From contig BFEA01001039.1 in NCBI GenBank assembly GCA_003427395.1, positions 135,905-160,848 on the forward strand: DNA of 24,944 nucleotides, in the 5' to 3' direction. This stretch comes from Chara braunii (Eukaryota > Streptophyta > Charophyceae > Charales > Characeae). The translations under genes and the position numbers were made by a program. The notes beneath the pieces were generated by a model. That model worked only from the letters and a program-made list of their open reading frames with translations, was not told the origin of the DNA and ran no database searches. Each line of letters starts with the position of its first letter. Positions within the stretch are counted from its first letter, which is position 1. Below are positions 1 to 11,000 of the stretch, in pieces.

Positions 1-410
1 CCCAGGTCCGCTAGGGTCCCTCCAGGTCAAAGCCTGGGCAAGATGCTGCCGGGCAGTCCCATTGTGCAAAGGGAAAAAAAAAAAAGAAACTGTAAAATGA
101 TTGTGCAAACGACTTCTAGCTGAGGGTCGTCTCCAAATGCCCCTTTGTTTTCAAAGATGAAAGGTAGAATAGAAACGAAGTCGAGATGCACACTTTTAAA
201 CCCCTCTATGAGGCTAAACCCATCGGGGCCTTGCCTCTTCTTTTCTCTTTTTGGTCTTCCTTTTTCTTCTTCTTCTTCTTCTTCCGTCGGTGTTTTTCCA
301 GTGCAGATGCTGTAACGATTTTATGTAATTATCAGGGGTACAGAGGGGTGGCGTCGCTTCTTCTCTCCTTTGCTTCTTCTTCATTCTTCTTCTCTGTTTT
401 CTTTATTCTT

Positions 411-714
411 TCCCCACCATCTTCTTCCCTCTGCCATCTTCCCTTCTTCCATAACCCTTCTCTTTGCTGTCTCCCTTACCTCTGGCCATCCCGAGCCCAG
501 GCCCTCACACCCAGCCCCCATCTCCCCAACTCTACTTCCAAGTTTTCAGGAAGGTGGATTTCCCCACCATCTTCTTCCCTCTGCCATCTTCCCTTCTTCT
601 TCCATAACCCTTCTCTTTGCTGTCTCCATTACCTCTGCCCATCCCCAGCCCAAGCCCTCACACCCAGCCCCCATCTCCCCAACTCGACCTTTTAAGTTTT
701 CAGGAAGGTGGATT
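411..714. repeat. Tandem duplication, unit about 150 bp
   Basis: The block starting tccccaccatcttcttccct at 411 recurs at 561 and runs to caggaaggtggatt at 714. The two copies (411-560 and 561-714) differ by a few substitutions and small TTC/T insertions. It is pyrimidine-rich and explains the repetitive Ser/Pro/Leu open frames across it. Confidence 0.93.
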
Positions 715-1368
715 CTGCATGTTCTCGATGAGCGCATTCACATAGCATACGATGTGACGGTGAGCGCGTTCACATAGCATTCGATTTGATGTTACAGCCT
801 TGGCAGGGTGCTGTGCTCGTGCTGTGATTATTACAAAAGAAAATAACAGTGGTCCTGCCACCAATGACAAAAATGGCCCTTGAGGACCGGCTTCAGTACT
901 ACCCCTCATCTGCTGGCCAGAAAGAAAATAAACGAAGTAAATATAATCAGGACAAAACACGCAGGAAATTGCCCGGAGATTCAGGAATAGCCCTAATAAT
1001 TGTTGATGGGCCTCTGTGGACTGCTTAAAATGTACAGATCACTGGCGAAGCTGCTGCCTTTTTAAATTTGACTTGTGGGGCCTCTGCTTGGGCCTGTAAC
1101 GTGGGGTCAGTGAGGGAAAGGGGAGTAGTGTCCCTATCCCTCAGCTATATCCTCCTAAATTGCAGCTATAGACTGAGGAATGTGCATCAGGTCAGGATAG
1201 CCACACACTGCAGTTGGATGATCGGACAGAAAGTTCAGGAAGCACTACCGTCTTCCCTTTATCACGCTGGCACCCTCATCATGACTGTATTGGGGCCGGT
1301 TATTTTTGAGGGTCCCCCCTTACCTGATCCCTTGCCTGCCCCCCTCACCTTCTCCTTGAGACTTCGCT

Positions 1369-1500
1369 TAAACCACCACTACCTCCGAGCCTCTTTTAGC
1401 TGAGGTGGAAAAGAACAGCGTGCCAAGCTTTGCTGGAGCGCCCTTTTCTTTTGTTTTGGCTGGCGATTTTGGTCCTGCGGCGCTCTGCCTCCGAAGAATG
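1369..1500 (+). repeat. Dispersed repeat family B, copy 1
   Basis: aaaccaccactacctccgag and cctcttttagctgaggtgga begin the copy; the later part has ggctggcgattttggtcctg and ccgaagaatgcgg. The motif order matches 10403-10594. Confidence 0.7.
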
Positions 1501-2021
1501 CGGTTAGGTTATATTCACGATTAGCCTTTGCCTCTGAAAGGTAGTGGGTGGTTTTAAAATCCAGGACTTTGTACTTCGTACCGTCTGAGGCTTTCCAGCA
1601 TATAGTGAGATTAAAAGGCTAGTATTCATTCGGAACCTTAGGGGTGCTCTTTGGAGTTCATAGTTCATATTTATTTCTTTCTCTTTTGTTTGGAACAATA
1701 CAAATGTGTCTCTGAAGAGCCAAACTGATCGGAGATTATCTTTCTTCTCTCCCCAGATATATCTCGTAGAGGGGTAGTGGGTAAGGAAATGAATGGTGAT
1801 ATGATAGTAACTGTGCCAAATGGCCCCACAAAATCCAGCCATCCCAGCTGTCACATCATAGGAATAACTGAGCCTCACACACCTGCTCCCCATCATCCAC
1901 TTGTTCCCTCGATTCAGTGTCCAGAGGGAGCTCACCTTCGACAACCGAGATGGATGGTGAAGATGTGAACCCAGGAACAGCACTAGATGGTCGGTGTCTG
2001 AGCCATGACCTGGACACCTTA

Positions 2022-2115
2022 CATTTTGGTGATAAGCACCATGCATTTGGTGATAAGCACCATGCATTTTGGTGATAAGCACCATGCATTTTGGTGATAA
2101 GCACCATGCATGGTG
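2022..2115. repeat. Tandem repeat of about 21 bp containing a mini-hairpin
   Basis: Four units of (t)ttggtgataagcaccatgca follow each other, with a degenerate remnant after them. Each unit has TGGTG and CACCA separated by ATAAG, so every repeat can form a small stem-loop, and ATGCAT palindromes join the units. Confidence 0.9.
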
Positions 2116-2360
2116 ATGAGTGCATAGAAATGTAGCTCTTCTGTCTGCAAGCTCATCATCTGGACTCCTTACGGATCCATAAGTCAGAGGAGGAGGATTG
2201 GAGTGTTAAATCAGAGTCAGAGATGGAACATGGCAACAACGGCGAGGAGCATCTATGTACACCGGGACAAAATGGAAACTGGGGCATGGACGTAACAGCC
2301 AGGTAAGCATCCGTATTGCATCTGATTACAAGTCATCTTTAAGGTCCATAAGGGCCTGTT

Positions 2361-2430
2361 TTAAATCGTCACTACCTCTGAGCCCCTTTTTGCCAAGGTG
2401 GACTCCCCCTCCATGCCCAAGAAAGGGTGT
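2361..2430 (+). repeat. Dispersed repeat family B, 5' part
   Basis: ttaaatcgtcactacctctg, agcccctttttgccaaggtg and gactccccctcc match the first half of the 10403-10594 copy. Confidence 0.65.
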
Positions 2431-2440
2431 TTAGCGAACA

Positions 2441-2448
2441 CGTGTGTG

Positions 2449-2479
<31 letters not shown>
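2441..2479. repeat. TG/GT dinucleotide microsatellite
   Basis: About 19 GT repeats with one interrupting GC. Confidence 0.95.
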
Positions 2480-2845
2480 CTGTGGATTGTGTGTGGCGTG
2501 TGGGACAGCGTTGTCCTCAGACACTGCCCTTACTCAAATGGGGGCAGGGGAAGTAGACAGGAGCTGCAGCTACTAGCAAAGTGCTTGGTCTTTGTGTTAG
2601 CCGCCCCCATCACCGGTTGCCCCACCGTACTTCCTGACTACCGCTGATTGGGGCAGGGGCCAAACATGCATCCCCTTGATTGTGAGAGGTTGCTATGCTT
2701 GCAGGGGTTTTCTGTATAGGCTCAGGAGTAGCAGTAGGTATGTGGTGAAAAGGTGAATTTGACAGAAAATTTAGCTTAAAAAAACAAGGAACCACCATGG
2801 CGGCGTCCTCCCCCTCCCCTCCCTCCCCCCCCTCCCCCTCCCCTC

Positions 2846-2900
2846 TTGCCAGCCACTTTGGTCCAGTAGCACTTCTCATCGGAAGTCTTCAGAATGTTGC
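2846..2900 (+). repeat. Dispersed repeat family B, 3' part
   Basis: gccagccactttggtccagt, agcacttctcatcggaag and tcttcagaatgttgc match the end of the 10403-10594 copy (gattttggtccggtagcact, gttcatccgaacttttcgga). The two half copies (2361-2430 and here) could be remnants of one element split by other sequence. Confidence 0.65.
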
Positions 2901-3066
2901 TTTTTTCCCCCTGTTGACTTTGCCTGGGAAAGGTACTTGTTATGCACCTGGTTGTTTGTTGTCTGAAGACCAACACTCGCTCACATAGACTTCCAGGTAT
3001 GCCCATACATACACAGAAGGAAGGGGAGAGGATCGGAGTATCACACCGCACAGGGAGATATAAACA

Positions 3067-3201
3067 CAGCGGAAGACTTAGCCATGTGATATGACAGAGT
3101 ACACTGAAAGTGTAATTCACTCCACAGAATCCTCAGCGGAAGACTTAGCCATGCGATATGACAGAGTACACTGAAAGTGTAATTCACTCCACAGAATCCT
3201 C
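3067..3201. repeat. Tandem duplication, unit 67 bp
   Basis: cagcggaagacttagccatg begins at 3067 and again at 3134. The copies run to cagaatcctca and I see a single T/C difference between them, so the duplication is probably recent. Confidence 0.93.
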
Positions 3202-4990
3202 ACAACCAGTCATTAAGGAAAGCCGAGTTGATCACATCCAGCAAGCAATGAAGCAAAGATAGTTAAGACACAGTATCAACACTGTTTATTAAACTCAGAG
3301 TCTTGATTTGTCAGAACCCCAGAACAGTAAATGAACACCGCTTCTTTCCCCAACCCTGAGTAACCGCTATCACTACCTCTGAGTCCCTGAAACAACCAGC
3401 ACCACCCAGATACTGCCTCCAGAGGGAAGCGACACCCTGAAACAGGGCTCTGAGGCCACGTGCCTCTCAGAGGATGAAGAAGAAGATCAGCGCCACGGAC
3501 TCTGATGATGATGAAGTGCCAGGCGACTTCCTGGATGGAAGTCTGCAGCAGCGCCACGTCCCCTGACAAAGATGATACCCTACTCCTGAGGATGGTTCAG
3601 CTGGGCACCAACTTCTCTTGCCTCCAGCAGACTTCAGATAGCCCAGACCTCTGAACAGCCCCGCATGCTGTCAGAGAACAACGCAGGTCCCAGCTATGGC
3701 CGATGCTTCGAAGGTCCGGCTATGTCCGTTGCCCCAATGCTGAAACTGTCACCACTCCAGTTCATGCACTGCGCCGTTGCGATGTTCACGGTACCAACTG
3801 TGAAAATCCCCGAACCGTTTTTCCTGAACCTGTTCCTAGTCTACCCTAGCCTAGACACGACCTAGTCCGGACTGACTGGACTGACCGGTACCGTTCCAGT
3901 TTGGCCTCTCGGGCCTCTCCCTACCCGGCCATAGGCTATAGCAAACGTCTAACAGCATAGGCCTCACGGCCTCTGTCCTAGTGGTAGCCCGGGCCTGCTA
4001 CTCGCAGTGAGGAAAATTCGAGTTAGTCTGGGCCTGCAATTTTCCCAAATTTACAGATATGTCCCTCACATTCAGATATCTCGGTTAGCCCTCAGCCAAC
4101 CAAAATAGCGAATCTAGCCTACCTATTCTACAGCCTCGGGTCAACGGGTCGCAGGCTGCAGAATCAACAAGTCATTGCATACTGGTATCTGGTGGTTTAA
4201 AAAAATAAAAACAAGAAACATCCCCAAGGTTTTCCGGATCTCCACTGATGAACTGTTTGCTACTAACATTATGCTTATCCTCAGCTGTAATGTAGTGAGC
4301 AGCCCTTCTCGTACATCTGATTGCTTGGTCGCTGCATGCCTGGCAATTGTCAATATTGGTTGTGCTTAATTACTGTAGCGATGGCTTGGCGACACCCAGA
4401 TGGCAGTACATATACTGCACAATCAGACTGCATAAGGTAGGCTTGCAGTTTGCGATTCCTCAGGTTGAGCCGAGGAACTGTGCCAACTTGAGTTGGGCCG
4501 CGATCCATACTGCTCTGCAGGTTGGATTAAGGAATCGCTGGCTTGAGATGTGTTGTGCTCAGGAAAGGGAGAGGGAGAGCTTTGTCCATCAGCTTTTCCA
4601 CTGCCTGGTGTTGCCTGCCCTGCTCCCCTAGAGTGGTGAATAGGCCAGAAGCTGGGAGTTGTGAATCTTGTGATTGCATTTTTTTTCTTTTTTTCTTTTC
4701 TTTTTTGTTCTTCTTTTGCTTGGCTCCTCAAGCAACCGACAATCACATCGCTGACGGCGGGAGTGTTTGATTCCGTGATCCTCGTTTGCTAGTTATTGTG
4801 TTCCTGTTGTTCGACTTCGTTCTTGTTTGACTCTGTTTGTTTTCTTGATTTTCACCCCCTTTTTGCTTTTTTTGTTTCCCGAACTTTTTTTCACGTTTCA
4901 AGTTCCAACTATATTTTGCTGGTGTTTGACTTTGCCATTATCTGGAATTCGACATCATGGGCCGCTTTGTGGATGATTTTTTCATTGCAG

Positions 4991-5086
4991 GTTCGAACCC
5001 ATGCTTTCCGGAAAGCTTTTGAGAACATAGAACAGGCATTGACGGCTGCGGACTCGATTCTGGTGAAGTTTGACGTCTCGCGACAG
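4991..5086 (+). CDS. EXO70: EXO70 exon A (first visible exon, internal)
   Basis: This exon encodes 32 residues starting [13 protein letters not shown] and ending KFDVSRQ. It matches the N-terminal helical segment of plant EXO70 (family pattern xRTHAxRKAxENIxxxLxAAxxILxxFDxxRQ), which lies in the coiled-coil region used for exocyst assembly. The acceptor is a T-rich tract ending attgcag before GTT, and the donor is CGACAG followed by gtaaaa. Both boundaries are phase 0. Land-plant proteins have about 50 to 65 further residues before this point, ending near MRPTQ. I searched all three + frames of 1-4990 by eye for such an exon and found none. An open frame runs upstream of the acceptor (from about 4796), but its F/S/C-rich translation is intronic polypyrimidine sequence. 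Confidence 0.92.
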
Positions 5087-8000
5087 GTAAAACGCAAAAT
5101 GTTGAATAGACATGTCTTTGGTGACAGTAATACATGCAGTCGCTGCTGCTGCTGAGCACGCAGACATTCAGGCAGGCTGACAAGCCCGGCTTAAAATTAA
5201 TGACTTATTTTCCGTGATACATGCGTTGGAGATGTACTACCTCAGCATACTGCTCTTCCTCTGTCCCCAAACAATTGGAATTCATATTACTAAAATAATA
5301 TAAATAAACTTTTCCACTGACATTCTGCATGCCTTGTGTGTATGAAGGACTCTACCCAAAGAAACCTTTCTGCATGGGCAGCATTTTGGCATATGTATAG
5401 AATTTATAGATACATATGTCACAGGTACCTTGAGGGCCCCCCTCAGGGTATCAGTTGTCGGGAAGTCATGATGCTTAACCACAACCGGGGTTAAGCTGGA
5501 TTATCACTTTCAGTATCATCGGCTAGGGGACTGCATACTGTAGAGGGTGCAGCCTCATGAGTCAGTGAAACTCCGAAGAAATAGTCTGTCACAGCCCCTC
5601 GTTTGTAGTCCTCTTCTCCCTCTCTCCCAATGGCTTACTGGGCGGTTCTGTTTGACGGTATATAGAGTATCACAACCCCCCATCGGTTGTCCTTTTCTCC
5701 CTCTCTGCCTACAATTCACCTGGCAGTTCTGTTTGACGATATATATCACGCCCGGTAAATCGTCGGCAGAGAGGGAGGGAGAAGAGGACAACAAACGAGG
5801 GGCTGTGACAAACTGTTTCGTCGGAGTTTGAGAGAAGGTTAACGAAGACCCTAATTTTCAGACCACTTGCCATGCCATTTATAAGAAAACCAAAGGGTCA
5901 TTTTAATCGAACTTGCCACCAATTCGTAGTGTAGACCATACTAACTAACTGCACAGCCCCTCGTTTGTTGTCCTCTTCTCCCTCTCTGACTACGGTTTAC
6001 CAGAATCCCCTAACTGCAGAGAGTAATCAGTTAGGGGATTCTGCAGAGTGTAATCAGTTAGGGGATTCTGCAGCCTCCTGATGGGCAGCATTTTGACAAA
6101 CAAGTGGCAGCCAGGGCGATGAGCTTTGCAGTGTTTGCACCGAATCAAATGCTAGAATAGAAGAGGTGTTTTGCGATCTGTCAGGCCAGACTTGAAACAG
6201 CTTCAACAACCATCATTTATGCAAAATTGACTGAAAGCAAATCACAATTGATAGGAAACTGCACGCCAACCGTATGTATTGATTCTAGAATCACACCAGC
6301 AAACTCCGTGAAAATGGGGGTGCCTCGCTGCGTTACGCAGCCGGTGACAAACTGCACTGGAACACATCACAGCATAGTGCGAGAACACAATGGCTATGGA
6401 TGTGTTGGGCCTATGGATAATGGAGATGGAATCGCAGTAGGGTGGTTAGGCCATGCAGTATTCAAAGATAAAGAAGGACATGAATTATTTGTATGTCGTA
6501 TGCCTGCTTTCTTTGAGACATTTCCAGTTGTTTTAGTTGACGAAGAGGGCATTGTTAGAGCAGATTCAGCCGCTAAAAATAGCGCTGCTGCTTCTTTCCT
6601 CATCATTCCAAACCTTGTGAACGAAAAGCTATGTAAAAAACTGCAGCTGCTACCTCACTACTTTCGTCAAATCGGTTTTGCCCGGCCCACCTCTGTAGAG
6701 GTCCTACTGTGCTCTATTCTAGGTAGTTCTACGTGTCCAGGTCCTATGTGTGTCTTCGAACAGCTACTAGGGTCTCTACTGATGGGTCCCGGGTTGCAAT
6801 TTTGCAATCTGGCCAGCAGCGAACTTGAAAAAAATAGCGAAAATAGATACGACTCACCTACATTTTTGTATTTGGGCAAGGTCATTATTGGTTTCGAATT
6901 CTGCCTGAAACAAGATCAGGGAAAATAACAAAGTTGCAAACGTGTTGTGAGATTCAAGACAAGAACTAAAATTAATCCGAAATGGTCCCTCGCTACTAAC
7001 TGGATTCTTCCATGGGAGGACTGGTAGTTGGGCATGCACCCCTCTTCATCCCCCTCTTCTCCGCATTCTTCTCTCCCTTTTGTTTCCATTCTTGAAATGC
7101 ACGAAAAAAGGAAGACGAGAGGAAAGGAAACAGAAGAAAAGAGCGTTGAAATGCGCAAAAAAAGGAGGACAAAGGAAAGAAGAGTTAGAAAACAAAAGAA
7201 AAGAGCGTCCTTTGGAACAGAGGAAGACAAAGGAAAGAAAACAAAAACAAAAAGAGTGTTTTGAAATGCGCAAAAAAAGGAGGACAAAGGAAAGAAAAGT
7301 CAGAAAACAAAAGAAAAGAGCGTCCTTTGGAACAGAGGAAGACAAAGGAAAGAAAACAAAAACAAAAAAGAGCGTTGAAATGCACAAAAAAAGGAAGACA
7401 AAGGAAAGAGAAGTTAGAAAACAAAAGAAAAGAGCGTCCTTTGGAACATCCACTGGAATTGGATAAGAATGGCCCCTGTGGTCCACACAATGAAAGAAAA
7501 GGTAAAAGAACTTTAAAGAAGAAAGAAAAGAAAAGAGAGCTGCGAGAGCATGGGAGGTTTTGTGGTTATGGAAGTTACGGGTTAAAAATCTGTCACATAG
7601 TGTGTCAAATTTGAATACATTTTTTGAAAAAGTTAAAATTTTGGAGTAATAATTATGGTGTGGCCCTTCGCTTTGTTGCTCCCTTGGTGAATTCATTCAC
7701 CGATTGATTTACTGATTGGTGTGCTGGGTGTATATTACACATCTGTAGGTGGAATCAGTCATTCTCGCCAACCAAGTGAACGACTATGAGAACTACTTTT
7801 TGGCGATTGACCAACTTCATGAGGTGGTTGACTTTTTTGACAAGAAGAGGCACTTCAAGAGCACGGAAGCGGCTCTTCATCATGCACTAGGCTTGCTTAA
7901 CAAAGCTTTGTTGAAGCTGGAAGAGGAGTTCCGCAACCTCCTCCAAACTCACAGGTACCTGAAGGAGTGTTTCCTCCCCTCCTCCCCTCCTCCCCTCCTC

Positions 8001-11000
8001 CTTTGACGCCGTTTGTGACCATTCTTGCCTCCTCCCCAATCTCCTTCCTCTCCATTTGATGAATCCACTTGTCACAGAAAAAGAAAAGAGAGTGAGGGGA
8101 CCGGCAGGGGAAAAGAGGATGGACTGTGGACACAAAGATAGAGTGAGATAGTCTGCATATGTATTCCTTCCTTCCTTCTTTTCCTTTCCTTGTTTTGCTT
8201 TTTTTCGCTTTCACGCTCTGATTCACAGTGTGACAATATATGTATATATATATTTTTTCTTTGTTTGGTTTCCATGGAAACAGTTCTACATTATGCATGG
8301 GCCTGGCCACACGACAGACCAAATGTGCAAAATGGAGAATGTATCTTCTGACTGAACGTGGAAAGATACACCCGCCGTAGTTTGTCTTTTTCACATTTGG
8401 TGAGCAGTGGTCAAGGCCCTGCAAATACTTACCCATTTGCCACAACAAGGGACTCGCCAATGGCACAAAAAGACAAAACAAGGTTCTGGTGAGTGCTGTG
8501 GAGCAGCCCTCGCTCCACTAGCGGACCACCTTCTTGCCTGCTCCCGACCCAGTTGTCCGTTAGATTCACTAAAAAAAAGTCCTCTGCGATTTGCCAATCT
8601 GGTGGAGCAAATAGGAACACTGAAAATTTGTGAAAAACAAACTGGTCGGGACCGGTGCCATCCTCACCACTTTGGCGGGCCACTGAAAGGGCATACCAAA
8701 AAGCAATGTGGCAGGCGGGAAGAACAGTGCACTTACAAAAAAAAAAAAAAAAAAAGAGCACTTGGCGACTGTTCACCAAACCTGATTTTCACATTGGAGG
8801 ATGAAAATTCTGATCCCTGAACGAACGATCGATGAGTGGCGCAGCATTGTTCCCACCACTCACCGAAAAATGAGATGAGCTTGGTGAGCGTTGCAGCAAG
8901 GCTCATTATTATTTTGCTGTTGGAGTGAGGGCACTGAGGGCCATTCCACAGCGCTCACCAGAAACTCGTTTGTCGCTATGTGTCATTGGCGGGTTCCTGT
9001 TTGTGGTGAGCGGTGTGGTCGAAGTCGAAAATAAATTTGGTGAGTTTTTTTCAGGCCCCTCTCGAGAGTGGTGAGAAAAGTTCAGAAAACGCACCGGCGA
9101 TTTTGCACTTCGGTAAGTTGTGAAGTGAGACACATAAATAAGGTGTGCAGTAGAGGGAGAGCGGAAATAAAAAATAAAAGGTGCCATGAGAAAAGTCCAA
9201 AGAAAGACAAAAGGAGAAATTGCAAAAGACTTGAAAAAAAAAAGTCGAAAAAAGAACGGTTTCAATGTGCCTCACGCTGCCTCTATTTTCGCCATTTGTC
9301 TCGTGCATTGTGCCCGTTTGGCAGTATAATACATCGTCAAACAGAACTTCCTGGTAAACTGTAGGCAGAGAGGGAGAATAGGACAAAAAACGAGGGGCTG
9401 TGACAGAATCGGAGTTTCACCGACTCATCAGAAGGCTGAACCCTCTACAGTCTGCAGAGTCCCCTAACCGATGATACTGTATTGTGATAAATCCACCTTA
9501 ACCCCGTTTGTGGTTAAGCATCAATGACTGCCTGACAATTGATACCCTGACTGAGGTGGGCATGCATATATGACGATATATGTGTGTCTGTATGTATGAC
9601 ATTCAGATGATTTGGTGGGATTCCAACGAAAAGTCCGGTGCGGTCCCCCGGTTCGTGTCCTTCTCTCCATATCAGCCCCTGGTTCACTGGGTAGTTAGTG
9701 GTAATGGGCCTCGCTGCGCTACACATTGTACATGTATCTTGACTGTATGGTATCAGAGATACATTGGACTAATCCAACATTTCGAGTGAATTGGGACCAT
9801 TAGTGGCATATAGAATGTTGTGTAGTGGAGTGAGGCCTAATATAGACCACAACTTTGCGGACTCCCTGCAATGGCTCATGGGTCAGGTTTAGGCTATGTT
9901 GTGTGTCTAGTGTCAGAGGTGTGTCTGGAGCGTAAATTCTGGCTGTGTCATCCCTTTTTCTTTGTTTGTGGGTGTTTTTCCTTTTGACGCTCAGTGTGAA
10001 TCCGCATTGGGAAAAAGAGGTTCGGAAGTACGGGCGGTTTAAGGTGGAGTAGGGCTTGCAGTATCATCTGTTAGGAGGGTCTGCAGACTGTTAAAGTGGC
10101 AGCCCCCTCATGAGTTGGTGAAACCCAACGATACAGTCTGTCACAGCTCCCTGCTTCTTGTCCTTTACTCCCTGCCGCCGATAGTCCACCCCCGATATCT
10201 GTCTCTTTGTTTTCATGCGAGAGGCACAGTGCATGGGGAGCTCAAAGAAATAGAGGAGAAACCACGTGTGCCAATGGGTCTACCTCAGTTGGTACACTCA
10301 TGAACTGTTGAAATACAGACCCAGGATCAAATCCAGGTGCAATCAGATGAGTAGAATGATATAATCCTGAATTACTTTGGGCCGGTCAGCACAATGACGA
10401 TAGCGTAAACCACAAGTACATCCGAGCCTCTTTTTGCTGAGGTGGATTCCCCCTGCGCGCCTGGCTTTGCCAAAATGCCAGCACACCGTTTTTTTTTTGT
10501 TCTTTTTTTTTTTTTTTTTTTTCGGGGGTGGGGGGGCTGGTGCCGCCCACGATTTTGGTCCGGTAGCACTGTTCATCCGAACTTTTCGGAATGTCTCGTT
10601 TTTGTTTCTCAAGTTTGCGCGGGTGGTGTACTTGCGGTTTATAGGTCGTTGCCTTTTTCTAAGAAAGAGAAGGAACGAAAGAAGGGAAAAAGAATGAAAG
10701 AAGTAGGTTAAAAAGGAGGACAAAAAGAAGAGAAAAAAAATAGAGGGGCAAAAAAAGAGGAGAAACTGTGAAAAAAGCTGAAATGAAGACCCAAAAAATA
10801 GAGGCCAGCTCAGGGAAAGGCAAACGAATGGTTACAGTGTGCTTCGTGCCGTCTGCTATTCTGTGCGCTTGTTTCACAAAGCGCGCTCTTCTAGTTGATA
10901 GCTATGTGGCAATATATGGGGAACAGACTCCTGCTCCCACTGTTCCGCCCCCGTTGCCCCCACCATGCTCATCTCCAGTTTGCTGAGCTACGGGTAGTCA

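Larger units (their letters stand above)
1..4990. other. Upstream gene-less stretch (5' intron or flank of EXO70)
   Basis: I recognise no gene in this stretch. It holds a 150-bp tandem duplication (411-714), three partial copies of a dispersed repeat (1369-1500, 2361-2430, 2846-2900), hairpin-bearing 21-bp tandem repeats (about 2022-2115), a TG microsatellite (2441-2479), a 67-bp tandem duplication (3067-3201) and T-rich tracts near 4681-4720. Because exon A at 4991 is internal, at least the portion nearest to it must be intron. Where the gene's first exon and promoter lie cannot be told. Open frames here are Ser/Phe/Pro-rich translations of pyrimidine tracts or chance frames without family resemblance. 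Confidence 0.6.
5087..7748 (+). other. EXO70: EXO70 intron between exons A and B (2662 bp)
   Basis: The intron begins gtaaaa and ends ctgtag. It contains a copy of the CAGCCCCTCGTTTG repeat family plus extra fragments of it in both orientations (5438-6003), a 16-bp perfect palindrome with a third copy of the arm (6001-6070), the plastid psbB fragment (6407-6565), and the purine-rich satellite (7092-7450). The 233-codon open frame at 6227-6928 surrounds the psbB fragment and is otherwise unrecognisable. I see no exon in it: exon A joins exon B directly in phase 0 and the product aligns without a missing segment. Confidence 0.85.

Noticed and set aside
2170-2300. Possible first EXO70 exon ending at donor CCAG|gtaagc (2301)
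   Set aside because: The donor is good, but no frame upstream resembles the expected N-terminus of EXO70 (family: helix with LGSFDxRLSALE and MRPTQ).
3470-3570. Acidic Ser/Asp-rich short frame (SATDSDDDEVPGDF) as a gene
   Set aside because: It is about 30 codons, without a family match or splice evidence; it may be a relic of a mobile element.
4986-5003. GCAGGTTCGAACCC resembles a tRNA T-arm
   Set aside because: It is the acceptor and first codons of EXO70 exon A; no D-arm, anticodon arm or acceptor stem surrounds it.
6227-6928. 233-codon open frame as a real gene
   Set aside because: Only residues 61-113 resemble a known protein (CP47); the rest is unrecognisable and the frame lies inside an EXO70 intron.
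9746-9760. TATGGTATCAGAG resembles the initiator-Met primer-binding site of Copia retrotransposons
   Set aside because: No LTR end, gag/pol coding or polypurine tract nearby; a similar but weaker match near 4179 also lacks context.
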